Origin: a virus | Virus record (IMG/VR): IMGVR_UViG_3300042475_002707 | Span: 1-22,652 of that record | DNA length: 22,652 bases | Direction: 5' to 3' (one strand) | In this document: positions 6,581 to 14,309 of the stretch, piece by piece | Position numbering within the stretch: position 1 is the first letter of the stretch | Layout: every line of letters begins with the position of its first letter | The notes under the pieces: model-generated | The model's input: only the letters and a program-made list of their open reading frames with translations | What the model was told of the DNA's origin: nothing | The model's database searches: none | Translations under genes and position numbers: made by a program

Positions 6581-8126
6581 ATTTTTCTCTCCGTCTCTTA
6601 ATCTTTTCTTTGATTAAGCTTATCTCAGTTTGTTGTACCTTGACTAGTTCAAGGACTAAGGTTGATAAAAGACCATAATTTAAAGAAGCAGGTTCTCCCT
6701 TTTCATTATATCCAACTAATTCTTTGAAACCAAGATCTTCTACCTCTTCAGCAATGTATCCGTACATCCATTCTCTATGAAGGCTTTCTTGCAAATACCT
6801 AACTTGGTTTTTGTATTTATATCTTTTTAATTGTAAATTTAAAAGTTTTTTTATTTCTGGAACTTGATAGTCAGATATGTCTTTTTTAACTTTTAGTGTG
6901 GAGGCGTTTTGTCCACTACTACCTGATATAACTGAATAAAAATGGACGTGACTTCCATTAGCTGAAGTATGCCCAGTATGAGCAGAAGAATCACCAAACT
7001 GCCCATTGCTTAATTGAGTAGGGAAAGCTGGACTACCAAAAGACATAGGGTGAGTGTGCTGAGCAACTCCAGTAGTACTTATATTTGAGTAACCGCCTTG
7101 GCCGTGAACGTGATTACCTGCTGCAGCATTAAAACCTGCAGAACTAACTGATAAACCTAAAGCAACTAAACCACTTCCTCCACCCCCAGTAACTAATGTT
7201 TTAGTCATAGGAAAGCCAACAGATAATCCACTATTAACAATTCCACCACGAACTGATCGCAATGAGCTTATTTTGGCGTCAGTAACTGCTCCTGTAGCAA
7301 ATTTTTCTGTAGATACAGCATTAGTAGATATCTCTGCTTCTGGAAATACAGGCATTCTAGCAACAGCTAAAACTCCAGTCGTTAGTTTTTGAGTAGAAAG
7401 ATTTGGAATACGAGCTGCATCAAAGGTACCAGTTGTAAATGCAGAAGCATCTAAACTTGGAATACGAGCTACATCAAAGATACCAGTGGTTATTTTAGAA
7501 GCATCTAAATCTGGAATTTTATCAGCTGTAATTGATGGAATTCTTGCAAGATTAAAAACTCCAGAAGTTATTTTGGAAGTGTTTAAGTTAGGTATATTAT
7601 CTGTACTTAGGATTCCGCTTACTTTAGATGCAGATAGAGAACTAATTTGGCTATCTTGTACTTGTCCAATTAATTTTGAAGAAGACATTCCAGATATTTT
7701 AGAATCTTGAATATTTCCTTCAAGTTCACTATTACCTACAGCACCTGCGAGTATAGTACGAGAATCTACTGCATTAGTGGCAATTTTGTCATTAGTTACT
7801 GAATCATCTCGTAGCTCAGCGGTACCTACCGAACCAGGCGCAAATGAGTCAGCATTAACTGCATTACTAGCAATAAGAGCATTTGTTATTGAATCTTGCT
7901 CTATTTGTGTAGTACCTATTGCATTTGCTGCAATGGTTCTTCTAACAATTGCATTATCAGCAACTATATCTTCTTCTACAGATCTTAAAGACAAATTTTT
8001 ACTTGCTACAGCTTTTGAAGCAAGACGCGAGGCAGATGGTCGTGTTTCTAGATATCTAACTCTTTTTTGAATATCTGTAAGATTTCCAGAAATAGTCTTT
8101 CTGCGGGATCTACGACGGGTTGCCAT
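6561..8126 (-). CDS. Tail fibre paralog 2 with S74-type self-cleaving chaperone
   Basis: The 521-aa fibre is a tandem paralog of the gene just upstream. I start at the ATG at 8126, which matches the paralog's start, rather than a TTG two codons earlier. Order: basic N-terminus (ATRRRSRRK); alternating short repeats of the ADNAIV / NAVNADS kind; then repeats of the ARIPxLDASKITTGxF kind (to about residue 270), typical of trimeric beta-fibres. A Gly/His-rich tip follows with HVH, HTH, HTGH and HVH. Last is a C-terminal domain from STLKVKKDI with the conserved RYKYKNQVR and MYGYIAEEV and a coiled coil. That domain matches the peptidase S74 intramolecular chaperone, with Ser409 and Lys414 spaced five apart as in known autocleaving members. 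The 5' end overlaps the upstream gene by 17 bases, so the two are coupled. Confidence 0.85.
   Translation of the reverse strand: MATRRRSRRKTISGNLTDIQKRVRYLETRPSASRLASKAVASKNLSLRSVEEDIVADNAIVRRTIAANAIGTTQIEQDSITNALIASNAVNADSFAPGSVGTAELRDDSVTNDKIATNAVDSRTILAGAVGNSELEGNIQDSKISGMSSSKLIGQVQDSQISSLSASKVSGILSTDNIPNLNTSKITSGVFNLARIPSITADKIPDLDASKITTGIFDVARIPSLDASAFTTGTFDAARIPNLSTQKLTTGVLAVARMPVFPEAEISTNAVSTEKFATGAVTDAKISSLRSVRGGIVNSGLSVGFPMTKTLVTGGGGSGLVALGLSVSSAGFNAAAGNHVHGQGGYSNISTTGVAQHTHPMSFGSPAFPTQLSNGQFGDSSAHTGHTSANGSHVHFYSVISGSSGQNASTLKVKKDISDYQVPEIKKLLNLQLKRYKYKNQVRYLQESLHREWMYGYIAEEVEDLGFKELVGYNEKGEPASLNYGLLSTLVLELVKVQQTEISLIKEKIKRRREKYDKLSS
7278..8021 (-). repeat. Fibre repeat region of paralog 2
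   Basis: This segment encodes two successive repeat types. Near the N-terminus are units resembling NAVNADSFAPGSVGTAEL, and then units resembling LDASKITTGIFDVARIP, about 17-18 residues each. Such repeats form the shaft of trimeric phage fibres. The reading frame is intact throughout. The same two repeat types occur in paralog 1 with different copies. Confidence 0.7.
7621..7700. repeat. 80-nt block identical to 9104-9183
   Basis: This internal segment of fibre 2 is identical over 80 bases to 9104-9183 in fibre 1, at the same 1483-bp offset as the 5' block. It encodes SGMSSSKLIGQVQDSQ and the residues just after it. DNA between the two blocks has diverged. Confidence 0.95.
8032..8125. repeat. 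94-nt block identical to 9515-9608
   Basis: These 94 bases, covering the 5' coding end of fibre 2, are identical to 9515-9608 at the 5' end of fibre 1. The match ends at the start codon, where the first base differs (ATG here, GTG in fibre 1). It marks a duplication that has been kept uniform. Confidence 0.95.
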
Positions 8127-9609
8127 GCTCAAGCTCTTCTAATTGTCGTAACTCTTCTTTTAAAGAATCTATTTCTTTTTGCTGCTCTTTAACTAACTCT
8201 AAAACAAGAGTTGATAAAAGTCCGTAGTTAAGACTGTTAGGCTCTTTATTTTCATCATATCCAACAATTTCTTCAATGCCAGTCTCAAGAACCTCTTCAG
8301 CTATATAGCCATACATCCATTCCCGATTAATGCTGTCTTGTAAATGTCTTACTTGATTTTTATATTTATATCTTTTAAGTTTAAGATTTAGTATTTTCTT
8401 TACATCTTCAATTTCGTAATTTGAAATTTCTTTTTTTAGTTTTAATGTGGAGCTATTGAATTGGGTAGTTCCTGAAACTGTAACTGTGTGTGAATGCGCT
8501 CCAGTATTACCTCCCGAGTGGCCACTGTGGCCACCACCACCTACGCTAGAAGAAATAGAAACAGGGTGAGTGTGCTGAGCAACTCCAGTGGCACTAGCAT
8601 TAGAGTAACCGCCTTGACCATGAACATGGTTACCTATAGCAACTTGAGTTGCGCCAGGTCCAGTATTAACAAAAACAGTGGCTCCTGTTTTATTTAAAGG
8701 AGTATTAACTACTAATCCACTAGAAACAATTGATGCAAAAGCTGAACTAGCTATCTTTGCTGAAGTTATAGATCCATCTTGTATTTTAGTATTAGAAATA
8801 GCATTTGGTGCTATTTTACTTTCTGGAAGCTGTGGAAGTCTTGCAAGGTCTACAATTCCACTTATAAATTTAGAAGCATCTAAACCTGGAATACGAGCTG
8901 CACCAAAGGTACCACTTATAACTTTAGAAGCATCTAAGTTCGGAATTCTTGCAAGACTAAATATACCAGTTGTTATTTTAGAAGCATCTAAGCTTGGAAC
9001 TCTATCAGCTGTAATTGCTGGAATTCTTGCGACATCAAAGACGCCAGAAGTTATTTTGGAAGTATCTAAATTTGGAATGTTAGCGGTAGAAAGAGTTCCT
9101 GAAACTTTAGATGCAGATAGAGAACTAATTTGGCTATCTTGTACTTGTCCAATTAATTTTGAAGAAGACATTCCAGATATTTTGTCATCTGTTATACCGC
9201 CAGCAAGCTCTGAATTACCTACGGCACCTGCAGCTATAGAATCGGCATTTACAGCATCTGTAGCAATTTTTGAATTAATTACAGCATTATCTGCAAGAGC
9301 TATCGTTTCAACAGCACCAGAGGCAATTGAATCAGCATTTACTGAGTTAGTAGCAAGAAGCGAATTTGTGATGGAGTCTTGTTCTATTTGTGCAGTACCA
9401 ACTGCTGAGGCTGCAATAGATCGTCTTACAATGGCATTGTCGGCAACGATATTTTCTTCTACAGCACGAAGAGCTAAGTTTCGAGTCGATACAGCTTTAG
9501 AAGCAAGGCGAGTAGCAGATGGTCGTGTTTCTAGATATCTAACTCTTTTTTGAATATCTGTAAGATTTCCAGAAATAGTCTTTCTGCGGGATCTACGACG
9601 GGTTGCCAC
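8110..9609 (-). CDS. Tail fibre paralog 1 with S74-type self-cleaving chaperone
   Basis: The 499-aa trimeric fibre starts at GTG (9609) with AAGGAG seven bases upstream, two bases after the hub stop. Order: basic N-terminus (MATRRRSRRK); shaft repeats such as NADSIASGAV and NADSIAAGAV (residues about 55-135); repeats of the LDASKITTGIFSLARIP kind (about 175-265). A His-rich tip follows with H328/H330, H346/H348, H361/H364 and H372/H374. The C-terminal S74-like chaperone begins at S387 with K392 five residues on, and ends in a coiled coil (from about 466). In this family the C-terminal domain guides trimer folding and then cuts itself off before the Ser. The fibre is probably a host-receptor-binding protein attached to the tail tip. 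Antisense open frames here are by-products of the repeats. Confidence 0.87.
   Translation of the reverse strand: MATRRRSRRKTISGNLTDIQKRVRYLETRPSATRLASKAVSTRNLALRAVEENIVADNAIVRRSIAASAVGTAQIEQDSITNSLLATNSVNADSIASGAVETIALADNAVINSKIATDAVNADSIAAGAVGNSELAGGITDDKISGMSSSKLIGQVQDSQISSLSASKVSGTLSTANIPNLDTSKITSGVFDVARIPAITADRVPSLDASKITTGIFSLARIPNLDASKVISGTFGAARIPGLDASKFISGIVDLARLPQLPESKIAPNAISNTKIQDGSITSAKIASSAFASIVSSGLVVNTPLNKTGATVFVNTGPGATQVAIGNHVHGQGGYSNASATGVAQHTHPVSISSSVGGGGHSGHSGGNTGAHSHTVTVSGTTQFNSSTLKLKKEISNYEIEDVKKILNLKLKRYKYKNQVRHLQDSINREWMYGYIAEEVLETGIEEIVGYDENKEPNSLNYGLLSTLVLELVKEQQKEIDSLKEELRQLEELEHGNPS
8800..9504 (-). repeat. Fibre repeat region of paralog 1
   Basis: Residues about 36-270 of fibre 1 are built from short repeats. 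The first part has I/V-AD-NAV-type units and the second has 17-18-residue units ending ARIPxLDASK. The regular spacing produces a long open frame on the opposite strand (8678-9553) that has no independent support. Confidence 0.7.
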
Positions 9610-9611
9610 AG

Positions 9612-11675
9612 TTAGTCTCCTTCTATATTTCTAGTAAGACCAGCTTCTTCTCCAGCTCTATCTACTTTCCAATCTGTAATAAGTTCTAGATCTACAGTCT
9701 CTGGAAAAGCAGGATTGTCTGGAACTGAAACTTTATATGCTGCAATCTTTCTAACAATAATGTCATCTCTTGGTTCTTGATCATCTGCAAGACGAGCTAA
9801 AACAAATGGGTCGTCAATGATTAATGAGCACCAATCTCCTGGAGCGTAGCTTCCAATTACAGGAGTTAAAGATCCATTCACAGTTAATTTAAACTCTCCA
9901 ATAGGAGGCTTTGACTCGTAAAGATACTCTTTAGCGTATTCATATAAAACTTCTTCATCCCCTGTGTTATTTACTACCTCAACTAAATCTAGTAGAGGCC
10001 AGCTTCTACCAAAAGGATTATTAAGTAATGAAATATCAGCAGCAGCAGCGTATGGCTGACTAGCTGCATCGGATAAGTCAGAAATATTTCCTTCTACAAA
10101 GAAACGAGTTGCAGAATCTTCTGCACTCTCTTCTACTGTAAAAGTAGAAATGCTACCTGGATATTCAAATACAACTTGATTAAACCCAAGACGTTCTGCA
10201 TCTGTTAAATCTCTAGAGGTATCTTCTAAAGGGTTAGGGTTTTCAATATTAAGGAGAACAAAAGTTCTTGTAAATGATGCTGTAGTAAAATCATAGTCGC
10301 AATCAATTCGGTACTCGAAGCCGTTAATATCATTTGAGTAGTCCTCTAAAATCTCTCCAACGCTCTTAAGTTCGTAGCCTCGTAGATATTGAGTATCTTG
10401 ATAAAGATTGCTAGTTTCGTTTGTTCCTACAACTATTCCTATATCAGAGTTAGAAGAATACGGTCCATAAGTCCCATAGACTAATTTACTTCCTGTGGTC
10501 AGCAACCCTCCAGATACTGTAGTAGAGGGTATATTTCTAACGTTAGGTAGATCGTAACTAATAGTGTTAGAAGTAGTAGCTGTAATAGTAAAGTTTCCAT
10601 CAAAATTTTCATCTAATCTTTCACTAAAAAAAGAATCTACTCCAGACAAAGTTATTCTTTGACCAATGCCAACACCGTGAGGGATGTGAGTAGTAACTGT
10701 TGCTACGTTGTTAGTAAGAGCTTTATTTGTTATGTAAAAACTTCTTACACCCGGCAAGGTAGTTAAAGCTATATTTGCGCCTCTGTCCTCAAATACAACC
10801 GTTTTAGTGTCTGGAACCTCTACCACCGTGTGATACCCATTAAAGCTGGTATCTACTTCAACAAGCTCAAACTCTTGTCCAGGAACTAATTCGTGATCTT
10901 CTAAAGTTTTTAAAATTACTCTTCCCTCATCTCTTTTCTTAGAGACGACAGAGACTTCTATAGTATTACCAGGCTCTATTACATCATTAGCAAAAAAACC
11001 TGGACGTGCATCGGTAGTAACTGAAATGTCTGTAGCAACTTGAAAAAGAAGGTCTCTAACAAAATCGTAGGTGTCTATAAGTTTTCTTACAGCACCGCTA
11101 GTAATTAAAGTAGACCCAACGTTAGGTGCTGCTACAACATAGGTAAAGCTTGTAGGAGATGGTACAGATACAATTTTATGCGTTCCGTCTACGGAAGGGT
11201 TTGTAAAAGTTACTTTTACAAAGTTGTTTTGCTTAAATCCGTGAGCTTCTTCTGTAACGATTGTGGCTGTTCCATCTGTCACAGAAAAAGAAGAAACTCC
11301 AATAAACTCTGACCCATAAACAAGAGTTTGCCAGATGTGTCTATGATAAAAGTAGCTAATAAATTCAGAAGCATCAACAGAAAGAGTTTTGCTACTTTCA
11401 TTATAACTTCTTGCCCAAACTATTCCACCCCATACGCAAACATCATTACGCATAACATATAAGCCTGTACGACCAGGCATAGTTGACTCGTAAAGGTTTA
11501 ATTTACTAGTAGAAGCAATTACAGGAATAGTTCCAGAAAAAGATCCAGCTTTACGAAGCTGTCTTTCGTAGCTAACACCAGAAAAAGGAACTTCTGCTAA
11601 AACCTCATTAGAAACGAGGTCAGTTAAGAAATACCTATAATTTACATCTGTCAGTGTCGTGTCGATTGATGTCAT
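9612..11675 (-). CDS. Tail hub/minor tail protein, ReqiPepy6 Gp37-like, with inserted beta modules
   Basis: The 687-aa protein has the features of the siphovirus ReqiPepy6 Gp37-like (Tal/hub) family. These are the N-terminal strand-rich start with SYERQLRKAGSFSGTIP (35-51), GLYVMRNDVCVWGGIVW (71-87) and a C-terminal hub part with RGYELKSVGEILEDYSNDINGF (432-453). The tail ends with VDLELITDW. It should cap the distal end of the tube and connect to the fibres. Three copies of the AHGF module interrupt the fold: one at about 126-181, between IWQTLVY and DTYDFVRDLL, and two at about 246-377, before YGPYSSNSD. That accounts for a length above what I expect for the family. The ATG at 11675 follows the distal tail stop by 12 bases, with AAAGGAT as its ribosome-binding site. 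Confidence 0.82.
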   Translation of the reverse strand: MTSIDTTLTDVNYRYFLTDLVSNEVLAEVPFSGVSYERQLRKAGSFSGTIPVIASTSKLNLYESTMPGRTGLYVMRNDVCVWGGIVWARSYNESSKTLSVDASEFISYFYHRHIWQTLVYGSEFIGVSSFSVTDGTATIVTEEAHGFKQNNFVKVTFTNPSVDGTHKIVSVPSPTSFTYVVAAPNVGSTLITSGAVRKLIDTYDFVRDLLFQVATDISVTTDARPGFFANDVIEPGNTIEVSVVSKKRDEGRVILKTLEDHELVPGQEFELVEVDTSFNGYHTVVEVPDTKTVVFEDRGANIALTTLPGVRSFYITNKALTNNVATVTTHIPHGVGIGQRITLSGVDSFFSERLDENFDGNFTITATTSNTISYDLPNVRNIPSTTVSGGLLTTGSKLVYGTYGPYSSNSDIGIVVGTNETSNLYQDTQYLRGYELKSVGEILEDYSNDINGFEYRIDCDYDFTTASFTRTFVLLNIENPNPLEDTSRDLTDAERLGFNQVVFEYPGSISTFTVEESAEDSATRFFVEGNISDLSDAASQPYAAAADISLLNNPFGRSWPLLDLVEVVNNTGDEEVLYEYAKEYLYESKPPIGEFKLTVNGSLTPVIGSYAPGDWCSLIIDDPFVLARLADDQEPRDDIIVRKIAAYKVSVPDNPAFPETVDLELITDWKVDRAGEEAGLTRNIEGD
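10545..10940 (-). repeat. Two AHGF modules in the hub
   Basis: Residues about 246-298 (DHELVPGQEFELVEVDTSFN...) and 317-377 (NVATVTTHIPHG, then a short insertion before FDGNFTI) are two diverged copies of the module found in the distal tail protein. The first has lost the canonical HGF, while the second keeps PHG and the NF-T-I strand. Confidence 0.6.
11133..11300 (-). repeat. One AHGF module in the hub
   Basis: Residues about 126-181 contain GTATIVTEEAHGFKQNNFVK and the closing PSPTSFTYV. They match the module consensus and sit between two elements of the Gp37-like fold that are normally adjacent. Confidence 0.65.
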
Positions 11676-11687
11676 TTTTATCCTTTT

Positions 11688-14309
11688 TTAACCTAGCCAA
11701 CCAGACCTATAAAATACCTTAAGCAGTCCAGTACTTACAGAGTTTTTATCATCGGCAAACTCTATCTCATTATCTCCAGGTTGTAGAAAGAAAAAATCAG
11801 TAAGTACATCGAGCTTTGCTCTAGCACCTTCATAGTTGCCATTTAAAGCAACATCTCTTGTAAGAGTGTCTACCTCTAAAATGTCTGGGCCAAAGTCTAC
11901 TAGTGCACCACTTAAACCTGGAGTAAAAGGTATATTAGCTTTTTTAACTGCAATGCCAGAAGCCTCTACTTCACTTCCATCTCCATTAACAATATTTCCA
12001 TTAATATTTGCAGTTCCACTAGCATATGCAGCAAACGGAAGTCCCCCACTTACTCTAGCTTCGCCAACATCATTAGTGTTTGGAACAGATCTAGAACGTC
12101 TTACTAAAGCTCCTGAAATAGATGCAGTGCCACTAGGTGCTGCAGGGTCAATAGTTCCAGAGCTGGGAGTTGTATAGGTAAATGTGTTTGCCCCTGTAAC
12201 TGTTGCAATCCAAATTCCATTTAAAACAGCATCAAGACCATTTACTCTTACATACTGACCATTAACTAAATTATGAGAAACAGATGTAGTAATTGTTACA
12301 GTGTTTCCAGTCCTAGCCCTAATTGAAATAGGAGGTGTAACTATGCTCGCATCAATTGCAGGTTTTCCTGTGCCATCAAGACGGATTACGTTAAATTGTG
12401 GAGTATCTAAAACAGTATAAGTTCCATTATATGCAGCTCCCAAACCAGAAATTGTAACGCTTTCTCCAACAATAAAGCTATGAGTTCCACCAAAAATAAT
12501 ATCAAAAACACCAGCAGCTACTACAGCAGAAAAAGGTCTAATAGAAAGCAAAGTAACTTTTCCAGTTGTAACCCCAATAGGAGCTTCATTAGCCCCAACA
12601 GAAGCAAAAGCATACGTTGTGCTGCTTAAAACCGCAGTAACAGTAAATGTCCCATTGTATGAAGTGTTAGCTACATCTTCAATAACTATAGTATCTCCAA
12701 CGCTAGCTTGAATGCTTTCAGCTACTGTAATAGAAGCTTGATTTGAAGATCTAGAAGTTGTTGTTATAGAAGAAGAGTAAAGTCTAGGTACATCATAAGT
12801 AAAAGATGAAGTAGTTGGAAGAGATTTAATTATAAAAGTTCCATTAAATGGATTTTCAAAGTCAAGGGCAACTTGATTAGCAGTTCTTTCCATGCCAGAT
12901 ACAGCAACAACTTCGTTAACAGAAAATCCGTGTGTAGAACTCATTGTAATAGTGGCAACATCATTAGCCATTGAACGTGAAGAAATAGCTCTAGCATCTG
13001 TTCTTGTTTTAGAGTAACTAAAAGTCGTGGTTGATGGGATAGATATAATTCTAAAAGCTCCGTTGTAGTTTTGATCTAGTCCAGCAATAGTTACCTCTTC
13101 ACCTTCAACAAATCCATGTGCTTCGCTAGTGGTAAGAGTTGCAATGTTAGAAATTAAAACAGCTCCAGTTACAGTTCTAGATGTGCTTCTATCTTTTGCA
13201 AATGTAAAAGTTGTGGCTGTTGCACTAGTAATTGTGTAGCTACCACTAAAAACAGAATCTATGTCTTTTAAGAAAACAGTGTTACCGCCAACAAACCCGT
13301 GAGCTTCTTTTGTAAACACTGTAGCAACATTATTTACTAACTTTTTTGCTACAACAGTTTTTGTGATAGCTCTGTTTAAAGGAAAAAGACTGTATTTAAA
13401 TGTTGTAGATGTAGGAACTTCTGTAATAAAAAATTCGCCATTAAGGTCAGATTCTGCAAGACCGCTAATTTCTACTGTATCTCCTTGTAAAAGACCGTGA
13501 GCTGTTGTAGTAGTTAAAGTAACAATATCTTCCAAGGTATCTTCATTAAAATCTAACTGTTTATTAACAATTGAAGAAGTTAAACGTCCTCTAAGTCCTG
13601 AAACAATATAAAGCAGCTTGTCTGTAGTTCTGTTGTATATTCGAGCAGGTCCAATAATAGGACCAGAAATTTCAAAATTAACTGGAACTTCTACATTTCC
13701 AATATTAGTAATAGTTTCAATTCCTGTAGCACCAGTAGTTCTATTGACCGCTGGTATTTCAATTCTTTCATAGCCGTCTGGATCCGAGTCATTCCACGCA
13801 TACTTAATTGGGTCAGCTGCTTTTAGACCAATTGAAAAATCTGTTCTGCCTCGTGCAGTAGTTGTTTGAATGCTTGGACCACCACTTAGACGTACAAATG
13901 AAGAACGTTTGTTGTCAGATTCAATACCTGTTTTAAGCCAAGCACCACGATATACAAGGTTTGTTGCGTCAATGAGACGGTCACGAGCTGCTTCTACTAA
14001 AGATGGGTCAGGAGTTAAAAAGCTTCCACTAAGAGTCAAAATTCTTGCTTGGTAGCGACCTTTAATGTCGTAGGAACCGTCACCAAAACCACGAGGAATA
14101 TCTGGCATATCTGGCTCTGGATGTTGCCACCATCCATCAATTTCTGTAATTACCCAAACAACACCATACTCATCAATAGTGTTAAAAAGAAATTCTCCCA
14201 AGGCAATATCGCCTTGTAGCTTCATTCCAGTTAAATGCGGCTGTGGAAGAGGCGTTAAAGAACGATCTACAATGCTGTTTTCTTCTCTTTGATTAAATAC
14301 TTCAGCCAT
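11688..14309 (-). CDS. Distal tail protein (Dit-like) with seven tandem inserted modules
   Basis: The 873-aa protein has Dit/Sipho_tail-like ends. The N-terminus (1-240) includes the belt region IDGWWQHPEPDMPDIPRGFG and RYQARILTLSGSFLTPDPS (86-104). The C-terminus (about 808-873) has DILEVDTLTRDVALNG, FFFLQPGDNEIEF and VFYRSGWLG, the strands that close the family's galectin-like domain. Between YIVSGL (about 238) and DILEVDTL (about 809), which would normally flank a short turn, sits an insertion of some 560 residues. It holds seven modules (about 246-713) plus a Gly/Ala-rich linker. The protein should form the ring joining the tube to the hub. Its ATG overlaps the tape measure stop as TAATG. 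Confidence 0.82.
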   Translation of the reverse strand: MAEVFNQREENSIVDRSLTPLPQPHLTGMKLQGDIALGEFLFNTIDEYGVVWVITEIDGWWQHPEPDMPDIPRGFGDGSYDIKGRYQARILTLSGSFLTPDPSLVEAARDRLIDATNLVYRGAWLKTGIESDNKRSSFVRLSGGPSIQTTTARGRTDFSIGLKAADPIKYAWNDSDPDGYERIEIPAVNRTTGATGIETITNIGNVEVPVNFEISGPIIGPARIYNRTTDKLLYIVSGLRGRLTSSIVNKQLDFNEDTLEDIVTLTTTTAHGLLQGDTVEISGLAESDLNGEFFITEVPTSTTFKYSLFPLNRAITKTVVAKKLVNNVATVFTKEAHGFVGGNTVFLKDIDSVFSGSYTITSATATTFTFAKDRSTSRTVTGAVLISNIATLTTSEAHGFVEGEEVTIAGLDQNYNGAFRIISIPSTTTFSYSKTRTDARAISSRSMANDVATITMSSTHGFSVNEVVAVSGMERTANQVALDFENPFNGTFIIKSLPTTSSFTYDVPRLYSSSITTTSRSSNQASITVAESIQASVGDTIVIEDVANTSYNGTFTVTAVLSSTTYAFASVGANEAPIGVTTGKVTLLSIRPFSAVVAAGVFDIIFGGTHSFIVGESVTISGLGAAYNGTYTVLDTPQFNVIRLDGTGKPAIDASIVTPPISIRARTGNTVTITTSVSHNLVNGQYVRVNGLDAVLNGIWIATVTGANTFTYTTPSSGTIDPAAPSGTASISGALVRRSRSVPNTNDVGEARVSGGLPFAAYASGTANINGNIVNGDGSEVEASGIAVKKANIPFTPGLSGALVDFGPDILEVDTLTRDVALNGNYEGARAKLDVLTDFFFLQPGDNEIEFADDKNSVSTGLLKVFYRSGWLG
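12171..13574 (-). repeat. Array of seven AHGF beta modules in the distal tail protein
   Basis: Seven copies, with HGF-equivalent positions near residues 270, 336, 397, 459, 531, 609 and 678, have a period of 61-78 residues. The best are copy 2 (NNVATVFTKEAHGFVGG) and copy 3 (SNIATLTTSEAHGFVEGEE). Later copies drift to HSF, HNL or no His. Shared positions are an alternating strand ending in T, the HG turn, G-x-x-V, a Gly after a hydrophobic pair, NG, and a closing TTFxY strand. Confidence 0.8.

Noticed and set aside
8127-8132. TTG start two codons upstream for fibre 2
   Set aside because: The ATG at 8126 aligns exactly with the GTG start of the paralog within the identical 94-nt block.
8678-9553. 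291-codon open frame on the plus strand opposite fibre 1, with shorter ones opposite fibre 2 (7486-7710, 7777-8070)
   Set aside because: They mirror the sense repeats, have no ribosome-binding site and no plausible domain, and exist because repeated sense codons avoid antisense stops.
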